The notes under the pieces are model-generated. The model was not told where the DNA came from. It did not search any database and worked only from the letters and a program-made list of their open reading frames with translations. Shown in pieces: positions 1 through 11,600 of a stretch of 64,000 nt of DNA. The translations under genes were made by a program, and so were the position numbers. Within the stretch, counting starts at the first letter, position 1, and each line of letters opens with the position of its first letter. The stretch is from CAZVRZ01 sp964629965 (GTDB taxonomy: Bacteria > Chloroflexota > Anaerolineae > Anaerolineales > UBA4823): assembly GCA_964629965.1 (NCBI GenBank), contig CAZVRZ010000001.1, forward strand, positions 1-64,000, read 5' to 3'.

Positions 1-127
1 TGTCAGGCTTTTTTGCCCCACTTTTGGAATTTCCTTACTCAAAGATACAGTACCGATTAGATTATGTGATAATATTTACATTGCATGTCGTTTGGCCTGT
101 AGCTTAGAAAATAACTGGAGAAAAATC

Positions 128-1090
128 ATGGAATCGATAAAAAACTTCGCAGAACGAATTGCTGATAACATTGAGAAGGTGATCGTTGGTAAGCGAAACG
201 CGGTCGAATTAGCTGTGGTCAGTTTGTTATGTCAGGGTCATTTGTTGATAGAGGATGTTCCTGGCGTGGGTAAAACAGTTCTGGCACGCAGCCTGGCGCG
301 CTCCTTAGGATGTTCTTTTAGCCGTATCCAGTTTACGCCAGACATGCTGCCCAGCGATGTAACCGGCGTTTCAGTATATAACCAGCCCACTAGCCAGTTC
401 GAATTTCGCCCCGGGCCGGTCATGGCCCAGATCGTTTTATCAGATGAGATCAATCGTGCTACGCCGAAGACTCAGGCCTCCTTACTTGAAGCGATGGAAG
501 AACGCCAGGTAACGGTAGACGGCACCACCCACCAACTTCCAAGACCCTTTATGGTTCTTGCTACCCAAAATCCGATTGAGTATGAGGGCACCTTTCCTTT
601 GCCAGAAGCGCAGTTGGATCGTTTCTTGATGAAAATTGAGTTGGGTTATCCTCGCCTGGACGATGAAGTGGATATCCTGGATCGTCAGCAGTATCGCCAC
701 CCGATTGCAGCTTTGGAGCAGGTGGTTACGGCTGAAGAACTCTCCCAGGCTCAGGAAGAGATCAAAAAAGTTTACGTTGCACCGGCGGTCAAGCGCTATA
801 TTGTGGAACTGGCCCGGCAAACTCGCCAGCATGCAGATGTTTACCTCGGAGCCAGCCCGCGCGGCAGCCTGGCGTTATATCGTACTACGCAGGCTCGGGC
901 AGCGCTCCAGGGGCGCGATTTTGTTCTCCCGGATGATGTAAAAGCCTTGCTGCAAACCACCTTGTCGCACCGCGTGATCTTGGGCCCGGCCGCGCGCCTG
1001 CGCGATTTGAGCGCCGAACAAATTCTGCAAGATATCCTGGCGAAAGTGCCCGTGCCAGGCGGAGACTTACGAAGCGAAAGTCAGGCATGA
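128..1090 (+). CDS. MoxR-family AAA+ ATPase (module 1)
   Basis: AAA+ ATPase of the MoxR family, about 320 aa, thought to act as a chaperone that remodels or activates partner proteins, usually with a DUF58 protein. Visible motifs: Walker A GVGKT in LLIEDVPGVGKTVLARSLA, Walker B SDEINRATPKTQ, a sensor-1 ATQNP segment, and the PLPEAQLDRF family signature. I chose the ATG at 128 because GGAG lies 7 nt upstream; an in-frame TTG at 92 adds 12 unlikely residues. Its stop overlaps the next start (ATGA at 1087-1090), so it is translationally coupled to the DUF58 gene. A second paralogous pair lies at 19548-21726. Substrate unknown. Confidence 0.93.
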   Translation: MESIKNFAERIADNIEKVIVGKRNAVELAVVSLLCQGHLLIEDVPGVGKTVLARSLARSLGCSFSRIQFTPDMLPSDVTGVSVYNQPTSQFEFRPGPVMAQIVLSDEINRATPKTQASLLEAMEERQVTVDGTTHQLPRPFMVLATQNPIEYEGTFPLPEAQLDRFLMKIELGYPRLDDEVDILDRQQYRHPIAALEQVVTAEELSQAQEEIKKVYVAPAVKRYIVELARQTRQHADVYLGASPRGSLALYRTTQARAALQGRDFVLPDDVKALLQTTLSHRVILGPAARLRDLSAEQILQDILAKVPVPGGDLRSESQA

Positions 1091-2397
1091 CCACATCGCG
1101 TCGTGTGATATTGGCGCTTATGGCGGCATCCATCATCGCCGCCCTTGTTGCTGCCGATAATGTTCGGACAGTATACGTTCGCCTCAGTTACCTGTTTGTC
1201 TTTTTATACATAGGGAGTTGGGTTTGGTCATTGATCTCCCTGCGCGGTTTGCAGCTAGATCGTTCGGCGCGTGCTGTGCGCGCTCAGGTGGGACAGATCT
1301 TCGAAGAACGTTTTGAAATTCATAATTCATCGCGCCTTTCACGTTTGTGGGTCGAAGTGCGCGACCAGACTACGCTGCCAGGTTCTGAAGGTTCGCGCGT
1401 GTTGACTATGCTGCGCGGAAAACAAGGGCGTTCATACCTGGCGCGCACGCGCCTGATATGCAGGGGGTCTTTTCCTCTAGGACCCACGGTGTTGGAGGCA
1501 GGCGATGTATTTGGAATATTCATCCGCAGCCTGACAATCCCGGCGCGCGAATCGCTGTTGGTATATCCGATGATGGTAGACGTTTCCTCCTTCCCTAACC
1601 CCCCCGGTGTATTGCCTGGAGGTGAGGCCTTGCGCCGGCGTACTCACCAGGTGACGCCCAACGCTGCCGGCGTGCGTGAATATGTGCATGGCGACCCGAT
1701 GAATCGTATTCACTGGTTGAGCTCGGCGCGTCGCAATCGTTTGATGGTGAAGGAGTTCGAGCTGGATCCGCTCTCGGATGTGTGGATATTTTTGGACGCG
1801 GCCAAGTACGTCCAGGCGGCGCTTCCCGAGCAAACGATGGAGGCCAGGGTGGGGGATATATGGGAGCGAGATGTCAAAATTTCTTTGCTTCCTTCTACCG
1901 AAGAGTATGGCGTTAGTATTGCGGCTTCTCTTGTGCGATATTACTTGCGTTGTGGCAGAACGGTTGGCTTGGTCTCGGCAGGGCAGTTCATGTCGTTAAT
2001 CCCGCCAGACCGGGGCGGGCGACAGTTGGGTAAGATCCTGGAATCTTTGACTTTGCTGCGAGCTGAGGGTATGGTGCCGTTGCGCGGCCTGGTTGAAACC
2101 CAGGCCAAGCATATTGCCCGCGGCAGCACGGTTGTATTGATCACGCCGGCGGTGCTCCCAGAAATCTCTGTGGTTGTAGATTTCTTAATGCGGCGTGGTT
2201 TGAGGCCGATTGTGGTTTTGATAGATGCTGCCTCGTTCGGTGGCCTGCACGGCTCGGAACGCCTGGTTGAGCAGATCAACTTATTGGGCGCACCGGTGCG
2301 CCTGGTTACCAAAGATGCCGATCTCTCGTTGGTATTGGGTGGCAATGAGCTTGCTCACCGGCGGGTTGGTGTTGAGATGGGAGAAGTCGATCTCTAG
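1087..2397 (+). CDS. DUF58 domain protein (module 1)
   Basis: DUF58 protein of 436 aa, the usual partner of MoxR ATPases, with a vWA-like fold in the C-terminal half. Two hydrophobic segments lie near the N-terminus (roughly residues 8-22 and 30-50), so it is probably membrane anchored with the rest in the cytoplasm. The family hallmark is near residue 195: GVREYVHGDPMNRIHWLSS, followed by a conserved VKEFE segment. It overlaps moxR by 4 bp. No transglutaminase-type third gene follows; the next gene is convergent and ends only 3 bp away. Function in this organism unknown; roles in envelope biogenesis or metalloprotein activation are inferred from the family. Confidence 0.9.
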   Translation: MTTSRRVILALMAASIIAALVAADNVRTVYVRLSYLFVFLYIGSWVWSLISLRGLQLDRSARAVRAQVGQIFEERFEIHNSSRLSRLWVEVRDQTTLPGSEGSRVLTMLRGKQGRSYLARTRLICRGSFPLGPTVLEAGDVFGIFIRSLTIPARESLLVYPMMVDVSSFPNPPGVLPGGEALRRRTHQVTPNAAGVREYVHGDPMNRIHWLSSARRNRLMVKEFELDPLSDVWIFLDAAKYVQAALPEQTMEARVGDIWERDVKISLLPSTEEYGVSIAASLVRYYLRCGRTVGLVSAGQFMSLIPPDRGGRQLGKILESLTLLRAEGMVPLRGLVETQAKHIARGSTVVLITPAVLPEISVVVDFLMRRGLRPIVVLIDAASFGGLHGSERLVEQINLLGAPVRLVTKDADLSLVLGGNELAHRRVGVEMGEVDL

Positions 2398-2400
2398 TCA

Positions 2401-4284
2401 TTAAGGAGATGGCATGAAGCTTCCGTTTTCACCCCACACCAGGGGAGTGGAACGAACATCTTCTGCCAGGAATATTGTTCCGCTGCCATCCGCGTTCATC
2501 ACTTTCAGTAGTTCTCCTTCCACGTAAGCAATCCATCGACCGTCAGGCGACCAGGATAGTTGCCTGGGAGCAGTTTGTAATTGGTTCAAGATCGTGTAAT
2601 CGCTGCCATCAGCCAGGACTTTAACGAGCTTCATTGAACGTTGGTCAAACAGAAGCATTTCCAGCCCATCGGGTGACCAAACGGGAGCGAGTGTATCCAG
2701 AAAGGCAAAGTCAGCAAATCCGACCACGTATTCGAATCCCGTGGTATCGTAAAAGACGATGGTGTTGGCAATCTCGGGGGAGACGAAGGTAATGAACTGG
2801 CTGTCTGACGACCAGGAAGGCGTGACCGAACGGTATTTTTCGGGTAGAGCAACAGAAGCAGTTCCATCTGCCTTGAGTATGTATAGGGTGTTATCTAGCT
2901 CTTCTTCAGCTTTCTCTTCATTTGTGTATCCATAAAGCGCGACCCACTGCCAATCGGGCGACCAAACCGGCGTAAAAGAAGACTGCAGCTCGATCTCATA
3001 GACCATTTCGGCTGGCTCGCTTCCATCATCATTGATCAAGCGCAGGCTGAGCAGTGGTCCATGATCGCCCGTTCCAATTTCAGAGAGGTAGGCGACGCGC
3101 CTGCCGTCAGGCAGCCAATTGGCTTGCCAGATAGATGTAGAACCGGTTTCTTTCTCGGGCTTAATCACGGTGATGGTATGAGAGCCATCCAGATCCATCG
3201 TGTAGATCTGACCACCGCTGGTGGGCCCCGTGAATAACACTTTTTGACCATCGGGTGACAATAGCGGTTCTTTACAGGGGCTGGGGATTGAAGTCGTCAG
3301 AATATTTACTTCGCCTCCCTGGATATTAACGGATCGGGCAACGCAATCCTGCCGGGATAGAAAAAGCAGCATCGGGCTGTTTGGATCGAAGGTGGGTCGA
3401 GGCGATGGCGTAATGGTTGGGTAGGCGGTCGCAGTAGGCAGAAGTGTGGAGGTGGGGAAGCGGGTAGAAGTAGGGGCCGCGGTTGCCGAAGCCGTCCTGG
3501 TGGGTGTAGCTGTTTTGAAAGCGCCGCGTTCTGCGCTCAGGATCACATGCTCAGTCTTTAAAGCGGGCAAGATCGCATCCGCCAGGTCAACAGGTGTTCC
3601 ACTGTTGGGCAGGCACTGGTCAGATAGAATACAGGCCAGGAAGGTGGCAGTTGGGTTATGTTGGGCGGCGTAGGCTCGCCCGGGTTCGCCGGCTAGTTCC
3701 GCGATCTCACTCCGTAAACCCGCATTTTGAGTGACCAGGGCCTGGACGTTCCCTAGAACAGCTTGATGGGTGGCGGTTGCGTTGCGTTGCGATGCCCGCA
3801 TGCTTTGGTAAACTCCAAAAGCCGTTGCTAGTAGAAGTGCAAGCAGAAAGAGAATCAGGATAAGGATTGTGTGCGAGCGGCGCCAGGCCGGTTTTGATTG
3901 CCTGACTTGCTCTGAAGATGATCCGGTAGCCAGGTGAATTGACTCTGTTGCCGGTTGGTCGGTTTTTGGTACCTGCGGATCAGCAAATGCAGTAACTTTC
4001 GAAATCTGCGCTTGCCGAGAATCGGCCAGAGATGTTTTGATACGCTGCCACGCCGTGCGCGCCATCTGGCTGTTCGGGTTGATTTTTAGGCATTGTTCGA
4101 GCGCTGCCAATCGCTGCTGGTTGTTTGGCAATGTTTCAACGAGCCACATCCAGGCAATTTCATGGCGTGGATCGGCCTTAAGGATTTGCAATAACAGGCG
4201 GCGTGCTTCATCCTTTCTGCCCGCATTGAGCAGGTCGATCGCCTGGTTGAGTGTTTGCTGATCTGAAGTAGAAGTAGGAGACAT
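2401..4284 (-). CDS. TPR-TM-PD40 (TolB-like propeller) membrane protein
   Basis: A 627-aa protein with three parts. Residues ~5-85 form two TPR-like helical repeats (AIDLLNAGRKDEARRLLLQI and following). A single hydrophobic membrane segment lies near residues 142-162. A Ser/Thr/Pro-rich stretch (about residues 258-300) leads to a C-terminal half with about six PD40 blades, seen as repeated SPDGQKV, LPDGRRVAY, SPDWQWVAL, SSDSQFITF, SPDGLEML and SPDGRWIAY. The TPR part should be cytoplasmic and the propeller extracytoplasmic. This pattern suggests a sensor or scaffold for protein interaction; no enzymatic motif is visible. GAAGG upstream of the ATG is a weak ribosome site. It converges on the DUF58 gene. 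Confidence 0.85.
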   Translation of the reverse strand: MSPTSTSDQQTLNQAIDLLNAGRKDEARRLLLQILKADPRHEIAWMWLVETLPNNQQRLAALEQCLKINPNSQMARTAWQRIKTSLADSRQAQISKVTAFADPQVPKTDQPATESIHLATGSSSEQVRQSKPAWRRSHTILILILFLLALLLATAFGVYQSMRASQRNATATHQAVLGNVQALVTQNAGLRSEIAELAGEPGRAYAAQHNPTATFLACILSDQCLPNSGTPVDLADAILPALKTEHVILSAERGAFKTATPTRTASATAAPTSTRFPTSTLLPTATAYPTITPSPRPTFDPNSPMLLFLSRQDCVARSVNIQGGEVNILTTSIPSPCKEPLLSPDGQKVLFTGPTSGGQIYTMDLDGSHTITVIKPEKETGSTSIWQANWLPDGRRVAYLSEIGTGDHGPLLSLRLINDDGSEPAEMVYEIELQSSFTPVWSPDWQWVALYGYTNEEKAEEELDNTLYILKADGTASVALPEKYRSVTPSWSSDSQFITFVSPEIANTIVFYDTTGFEYVVGFADFAFLDTLAPVWSPDGLEMLLFDQRSMKLVKVLADGSDYTILNQLQTAPRQLSWSPDGRWIAYVEGELLKVMNADGSGTIFLAEDVRSTPLVWGENGSFMPSP

Positions 4285-4381
4285 ACATACCAGCCTTCGA
4301 AATTAGATACTAAACCTGCAGTAATTATATATCATCCAGCGATGGCAAACTGTCATTTATCTATATACTTCGGTTACTTTG

Positions 4382-4410
4382 TTGTTTTCCATAGATCGCC
4401 ATGCTACAAT
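4382..4410 (+). promoter_or_regulatory. sigma-70-type promoter of a leaderless gene
   Basis: TTGTTT (4382-4387), 17-bp spacer, TACAAT (4405-4410). The expected transcription start coincides with the GTG start codon at 4417, six bases after the -10 box, and no Shine-Dalgarno is visible, so the aminotransferase mRNA is probably leaderless. Confidence 0.6.
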
Positions 4411-4416
4411 TACCTG

Positions 4417-5595
4417 GTGAGATCCTTGTTCTTACTCGATCCCAAAATCATTTTTCTAAATCACGGCTCCTTTGGCGCTTGCCCGATACCTGTGTTTACA
4501 GCCTACCAGGCCTGGCAGCGGCGCCTGGAGAACCAGCCGGTGTTGTTTCTGGGGCGCCAGATGTCAACGCTGGATCGAGAGGCGCGCCAGCCGTTGGGTG
4601 CTTATCTGCACACAGATGCAGACAATCTGGTTTTTGTCACCAATGCCACACAAGGCGTTAACATCATCGCCCGCTCGCTGGTGCTCGGCCCTGGCGATGA
4701 AATCTTGACCACCGATCACGAATATGGCGCCTGCGACTACACTTGGGAATTTATTTGTCAAAAGACCGGCGCGGTTTACAGTCACCAGCCCATTCCCCTG
4801 CCGGCTTATTCTCTTGAAGAAATGGCTGACCAATTCTGGCAGGGAGTCACCCCGCATACGAAAGTGATCTATCTCAGCCACATCACCTCGCCGACCGCGC
4901 TGCGCCTACCGGTAGAATCCATCTGTGCCCGGGCGCGCCAGGTTGGCATTCTGACGGTGGTGGATGGGGCGCATGCGCCCGGTCAGATCCCGCTCGACCT
5001 GGAAGCGGACGATACAGATCATCATTGCGGGGCTGATTGGTATATTGGCAATCTTCATAAATGGGCGCTGAGTCCGAAGGGCGCCGGCTTTCTTTATGCC
5101 CGCCCAGAGGTTCAGAGCCTGGTCGAGCCCTTGGTGGTCAGTTGGGGCTACCATACTATACCAGAGACTACTAGCGGTTCGCAGTTCCAGGATTATTTGG
5201 GCTGGACCGGCACCAAAGACCCGGCGGCATCCCTCTCAGTCCCAACTGCCATCCAGTTTATGCAAGAACACCACTGGGATCGAGTGCGCCAGGATTGCCA
5301 TGCTCTGCTGCGCCAGGCAATCGAGCGCATTTGTGATCTGGTGCAGATGGAGCCTCTCTATCCGTTAGATTCGAACCTGTATCACCAGATGGGTATCGCT
5401 CCCTTGCCGCCCAATACCGATATCTTCGCGTTAAAAACATGCCTTTATGATGAATTCCACATTGAAGTACCGCTTATCGAATGGAATGGGCGCAAATTCG
5501 TGCGCATCTCTGTGCAGGGATATAACACCCAAGAAGATATCGATGGTTTGGTAAGCGCCCTGGAGCATCTGCGTGCCCGGCTGATCTATCGTTGA
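4417..5595 (+). CDS. aminotransferase class V-fold PLP enzyme (isopenicillin-N-epimerase-like)
   Basis: PLP-dependent fold-type I enzyme of about 392 aa, closest by eye to the isopenicillin N epimerase / cysteine desulfurase-like group. The start region FLLDPKIIFLNHGSFGACP is typical. The ATQG phosphate-binding segment, VDGAHAPGQIPLD and the DWYIGNLHKWALSPKGAGF segment carrying the PLP lysine (in the LHKW element) are present. I prefer GTG 4417 over ATG 4342: the intervening residues look noncoding and a promoter -10 box lies inside them. Substrate cannot be assigned; family members include racemases, lyases and cysteine desulfurases. It is not in an operon; the giant surface protein gene converges on it. 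Confidence 0.87.
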   Translation: MRSLFLLDPKIIFLNHGSFGACPIPVFTAYQAWQRRLENQPVLFLGRQMSTLDREARQPLGAYLHTDADNLVFVTNATQGVNIIARSLVLGPGDEILTTDHEYGACDYTWEFICQKTGAVYSHQPIPLPAYSLEEMADQFWQGVTPHTKVIYLSHITSPTALRLPVESICARARQVGILTVVDGAHAPGQIPLDLEADDTDHHCGADWYIGNLHKWALSPKGAGFLYARPEVQSLVEPLVVSWGYHTIPETTSGSQFQDYLGWTGTKDPAASLSVPTAIQFMQEHHWDRVRQDCHALLRQAIERICDLVQMEPLYPLDSNLYHQMGIAPLPPNTDIFALKTCLYDEFHIEVPLIEWNGRKFVRISVQGYNTQEDIDGLVSALEHLRARLIYR

Positions 5596-5639
5596 CCCCC
5601 TTGCAGGGGGTGTACGGGAATGAGATAACCCATACACCC
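5595..5639. repeat. competing inverted repeats between convergent genes
   Basis: Directly after the stop at 5595, CCCCC (5596-5600) can pair with GGGGG (5606-5610) around TTGCA. Alternatively GGGTGTA (5608-5614) pairs with TACACCC (5633-5639). The stems share the G tract and exclude each other. No T tract follows on either strand, so this is a 3'-end structure for the two convergent genes rather than a clear intrinsic terminator. Confidence 0.4.
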
Positions 5640-5665
5640 TCTGCTATAGCCCCTGCTAACTTTTA

Positions 5666-8600
5666 TTAACGAATGGTGATTGGCAAGAAGATCATGTTCC
5701 TCAGGAGCGTTTGCGCATCCGGGCCATCCGGCGGGATTTCGTGGTTGCCAACCTTATCCACCGCGATGCTGTAGAAAGCGTAGGTATGTTCGGCTTGCCC
5801 CGTAAAGGTGGCTTGCGTATCATGTGCGCCTCCCAGCCATAGCACGAATTCACCTCCATCGACCGACACATAGATATCGTAGTAATCGACTCCCGAACCG
5901 TTTCCATCGCTGCCTGACCAGGATACCCTCATTCGGGTTGGGCTGATTGCGGGTAAGCTGATAACCTGGCTGGTTGGAATGGCTTCATCGATGGTGTTGG
6001 TTACCTCCTGAGTGTCGATGGGCGGGTTGACATCGAAAACAATGCGCGCCTTGTTTTTGATCACTGCTCCGTTGGCCAGGTTCGCTTTGGGCTTGACACT
6101 GAAGGTAACGTACCCTTCGCCGCTTTGCTGCTCGTCATTGGGCGGCAAGAAGCCTGCCAGGGGATCCTCTGTCAGCATGCCGGTAGCCGGATCAACGCTG
6201 ATCATGGACCAGGAGAGCACACCGGTATCCGGATTCAGCCCTGCCGTCACTTTGATCGGGTTAGGATCGGTGGCAACATAGGCACGCGTGGAGTACTGCT
6301 GCGAGCCAGACGATATGTTCAAGACCACGTTGTTGAAACCGATCGATACCAGCTCCACACTTGACCAGTCAAGCTGGCTGTTTAGCGCATCGGTGATATA
6401 CACCTCTTGCGCTGCAGCCGAGGCGGTGGAGACGTTTTCGAAGTAGATTGTGTAGAGCAGAGTGGTTCCTCGAGCGACAAAGCCTTGCGATCCAACGCCG
6501 ATCGAAACTTTCTCGTTCGGGTCTCTACTAAAATGTTCAGTAGGAACAACCGATGGGCCCGGCGACGGATATGGCGGTGTGGGCGGCGGGGGGGTTAGAC
6601 AGGGCGGCTTGGCGCAGGGTGGCTGGGTGCCAGTTGGCCGGGGCGTTGGCGATTTGATCGGCGTTGGGGTAGGCGTTGCACCCGTTTTGGTGGGAGTGGC
6701 GGTCTCGCGAGTGGCGGTCGGGGTAGCCGTAGGACAAACCCTGGCCGCGGCCTTGACCGCTTCGATATTGGCGAGATGGTTCGAGAAAGCCTGGTAATAC
6801 CAATCCTCGGTCTGTTGGTACTGGCCCAACGCGTCGATCGTCGCCCTGGTACTCTGATCCCAATCATCATAAAGCTGGATCATCTTTTGGATAATCTCAA
6901 TTATTTTCAATGGACCGGTGATCACTGGACCGCCTACGGCCTTTTGAAGTTCATTGATCGAGATGTTTTTTATAACTCCCATGCTGTAATCGATTGCGTT
7001 CAGATCACCCTTCTGGATGCCTTTGACTAGGGATGTAGCGGAACTTTTTACTAGATTGATATTCCTACCAAGAGCCGCGTCGACGGGTGATAGCTTAGTA
7101 GCTGGATTGGTAACCCCAGCGCCTTCCAGCATTACTAGCAGCTCGGCCGTTTTGATACCAATTTCAGCGGTTTGAGCTGCCGCAGCGTCCATCGAAGTAG
7201 TGCCAAGATCTTCGAGTACATCATGTTGCTGCAGCCAGCGTAAGTAAGCTTTATCCAGAGCCGCCTGGCTTGCCTCGGCCTTATTCAACTCCTCCCAGTA
7301 GAGGTCACGCTGTGCTTGCGGGCAAGAATCAGATATATCATACTCCAGAAAGGAAAAGCGCCATTTCACCGTATCTGTAGCATGACGTTCAGGTTCTGGG
7401 GGTGTTCCCAACGCCCAGTTTTGCCAATTGGTTATTGCCAGAGGGTCCGCCTGGTAAGGCCCGTAAGCTTTTACATCTATGCTAAGCGGCCCAAGCCTAA
7501 GCGCCTGGTCTGAGCTGGTGATGGCCAGAGCTAGCAGTTGTCCCAGGTTAGCATCTATAGCTTGCACACTCCCTGCAGTAACGGTTACAGGCCGGGTGGT
7601 GTATAGATAGCCGGGTGCGGCGATGTTGAGTGTTGCCGATCCTTCCGGCAGCGAAGGGATCTCATAGTTGCCCTGCAGATCAGTGAAGCTTACCAGCAAA
7701 GGTTGGCCATTTTGGTTGATCAGCCGGACCGTGGCGTTCAACAGGGGCAAGCCGCCTGAGGCGGTGATGTTGCCGGCGACTGTGTTATAACTTGAGGCCA
7801 GGGTGACATTGGCTGCAATCGTGCCGGCGCCCTGGGTGTTCAGGATACCGAGGTGAGAGAATCCATGAGCATTCTCTGAGACCCACACATCAAATTCACC
7901 CGCAGGCAGGCTGTTGAATTCATAGTAGCCGATCTCGTCGGTCATGGCGTTGAAGAGAATGCCCGTGAGCTGGTCAACGGCCTGCACCAGTGCTCCTTGG
8001 ATCGGGATATTGTTAGCGTCCAAAACCACGCCGATCAGGCTGCGTCCTCTCCGCAGGGCGAATGTTTCACTTCCTCCGGCTGCGCCTAACGTCAGGCTGC
8101 GCCGGGTGGTCTCTAACCCTGGGGCCAGGACGATAAGGTCATAGTCTCCAGGCGCTAAAGCCGGGAATAGATAGGAGCCATCAGCGCCGGATGTGCCGAA
8201 CAAAATGACTCCCGGGAAGGTCTCGCCTGCCCACTCCTGCATCAGCGCGACCGTGGCTCCCTCCACGGCCGGATTCCCGGTCTCATCTCGCTGCACCTGG
8301 ACGGTCAGGGTTGTTTGTCCAGCCTGCAGATCGGGCGCCTGCATCAGGCCCGGATTGATAAGCACATCCTCCAATCGCAAGATGCCGGCCTGTTCGCTAA
8401 CCGCGACGATGTCTACCGGGCCAGTGGAGAACACCAGGAATTGGTAAGTGCCCTGGTCATCTGTCCTGATGGTTGAGATCAGGTTGCCATCTTTGAGCAG
8501 GCCAACGGTAGCCGAGATAACCGGAGAGCCATTGGATGAGATCACCTGCCCGGTAAGCCTGGCAAGATCCTTTTTGAGATTGACAGAATATGTGTTTTTA

Positions 8601-11600
8601 TTCCCATCCAGATCAAACTCATGCCGTCCGCTCACCTGGCTGGAATCTTGCCCGATAGAAAGGATATAGTGACCGTCCCACAATCCAGTGAAACTGAATT
8701 GACCGGTCGAAGAAGTGTTTTGCACGATCTGTTGCCCGTCGTAGGTTTGCAACGTGATTGGGATATCTGCCAGAATGGCTCCACTGGTGGTTTTTAGGAT
8801 GCCTCCGATGCTGCCCAACTTGTGTAAATTAAAGTTGACCATCTGCGCCTGGCCGCCCGTCAGTGTGACCGTGTATCCCTGGGTGACGCGATTGTCCGCC
8901 AGAGCCCACACATGATAGACGCCAGCTGGCAGGTCTGGCAGAGAGAACTTTCCCTGGGCATCGGTGACTAGCGGGTCGTCTCCATAACGCGGCGCGTCGG
9001 TTGAAATAGATGTGCCTGCTAGGGGTTGGTTTGTCTCGGCTGCCAGGACCGCGCCTGAGACAGTTGCCGAGTTGGTTAGGGTAAGATCCACCAGGGTATC
9101 TGCCCCCGCCGTCACCTGGACATCCGCCAGGCTGGCTGCTCCGTAACCAGGGGCAGTGGCCTGTACCTCATAAACACCTGTGGGTAGGCCTGCGATAGAG
9201 TAACTACCGTCCGGTCCAGTCAGGGCGGCTTTGTAGAACAATGCAGATGGACCGCCGGACTGCAGCGCTGAGTACATCGGGCGCACTTCGGCATTTGCCA
9301 TTGGAATACCGGCGGGGGCCTTAATAACGCCGCTGATGCTGCCGCCGGTGTTCAACACCATGCTGAATCCATTGACCTGCCCTGCTTTGAGTTCCAGTTG
9401 TTGGGCGCCAGGATAAACGTACTCATCCGAGTATATTTCCAGGAGATAGGTTCCATCAGGCAAGCCGCGGATGATGTAAGCGCCCAGCCCGTCAGTGTGT
9501 GTGGTGTACAATTTTCCGTCATCGATGGATTTGAGATTCACTATGGCTGCATATACCGGATAACTGGCAGCGTTCAAAACGCTTCCGCTTAGTTCTGCTC
9601 CAGGGGATACTTTCACTTTCAACCCGCTGATGGGTGTCCCCGTCAACGACAACGTGTCCGCAGGATTGGGTTGGTACTCCTGTACAACGAGCTGGTAGTC
9701 GCCGGTTGGGGCGTCGCGCAGTGCAAAGGAACCATCATACCAGGCCTGAGCCATAAAGGTTTCGCCGCTGGTGCTGTTTACCAGGAGGATCACCGCCCGG
9801 CCTACAGGCAGTTGGCTGGCTGCATCCACGATTGTGCCGCTTACCACCGCACCCGGCAGGCGCACAACCTGGCGTTCGAGCATATACATTAAGATGCTGC
9901 GCACCGTGGGCAGATTCAAACCATAATTGCGGGCTTCTTCATAGGCCTGCGTCAGGGCCTGGATGTATTCTCCAGTGGCGCTGCCGATCTCTGCCTCCAG
10001 GGCCCGCCAGGCCTGCTGGCGCAGCGGCGTAGCGTCGCCGAGCACGGCTGCGCCCAGGCTGTCCCAATCGAGTGGGTCGGTCGAGTATGCGTCCTTCCAG
10101 GCCAGCGAGTAGATTACTGGGCTGCCTCCAATTCGAGATAGGAACCGCAGGCTGTAGCTTTGACCTGGAGCGAGTATGCCGTGGAATATTCCTTCGGTTG
10201 GCGCGCCCAGAATTTGCAGTGTCTGGCCACCGATCCAGTCTGTGTCCAACCAGAGCGGGTTTCCGGAGCTGGATTGGATGATCATCAAAGGAACCAACAG
10301 GTCGGCGTCGCCCACGTTGGCGTACTCCACCATGCCCTGGATCACCCGTCCCTGGCGCACATTCTGAGGCGCAAAGATACGCGCCTCAAAGCGCCCGCCG
10401 CTGCCGGCGATCACGGTAAAGATGGTTGCCTGGGAAACCGTTGCTCCAGTCTGCTTCAAAACCACATCATAGAGACCCTCGACTGCGCCGTTCAGGTCGA
10501 AGGTGGCCAGCGCAGATATCGAATTGAGCGCCGTGATCTGCGTGGCGGTGATCCAGGAACTGTTCAGGCGCAGATACACTTCGAGTTGCGAAGTGAAACC
10601 GCTGCCATAGATGGGTATGGTTGCTAATCCCACGTTGCCAGCTTCGGATAAACCGAGTCCCTGGAATGCGAATGCACTTTCAATCGCCGATAGGGTATAA
10701 GCCTGGTTGACGGCATCCAGGTTCTCTGCGACTGCCATCACATAAACAGTGTTCGTGATTGCTGATGCGGGCAGATCTAAGACAGCGTCTGGGCTGTTCC
10801 ATTCCATGCTGACCTGATCGTAATCATGTAAAGTCGGCATGGAGTCGTAACCGGCATACAGCCGCGTCCTGCCATCTGCCGCCTGCAAGTCGAGGCGAAT
10901 CTCCCAGGCCTCGCCTGCCGGCTGCTCGAATTGATACCAGGCGGCCTGCCCAGTTTCTTGGAAGGATCCATTTTGCGGGGCGCCAGGTGCTAGTTTTGGC
11001 ACTCGTAAGGCGCTTTCTGCGATGAGAGGGCTGCCGTTATTCTGCCAGTTTCTTCCTTCGAAGACTTCCCCACGCGTGTTGGTATGGATGCGCCAGCGCC
11101 ATTGGCCCTCCGTGCCCCCTGGAACGCGCACCCTGGCCTGGAAGATCACCGCCTGGCCTGGGCCCAAGGTGGCCTCAGAGAGCACCTCGGCTACAGGAAC
11201 TTCAATCACCCCGCGCAGCGGGACCTGGGCGACTAATGAGATTTGATCGTGCCAGGGGCCGGTGGCCTGCTGCAACAAAGCCAATTCAGCCTGCTGTTCT
11301 GGGGTCAAACTTTGCATATCGGTGGTCAAGGTGTCGGTAAACAAACCTACATTACGCACCTGCCAGGAGATGGTTATCCAGGAGCCAGCCGATATTTCCG
11401 AAGGAGCGCGTACCCAATCCACTACCAGGTCGATCGGCGATAGAGCATCTTCCACGAACTCGAAAGCGCCCATGTCGGCGAACGCGCCGCCGGGAGCAGA
11501 CGGCCCGGTGTTAGCCACGCGGGGATCATCGTAGCGTGGTGCACCCATAGCGTCGCTGAGCGGAGCGGCCGCGCCATCGGCGGAGTCGATCATCGGACTG

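Noticed and set aside
1..127. Possible tail of an upstream terminator (T-rich 9-15) and a promoter with GATAAT at 68-73
   Set aside because: The window edge removes the context and the -35 is poor; not strong enough to list.
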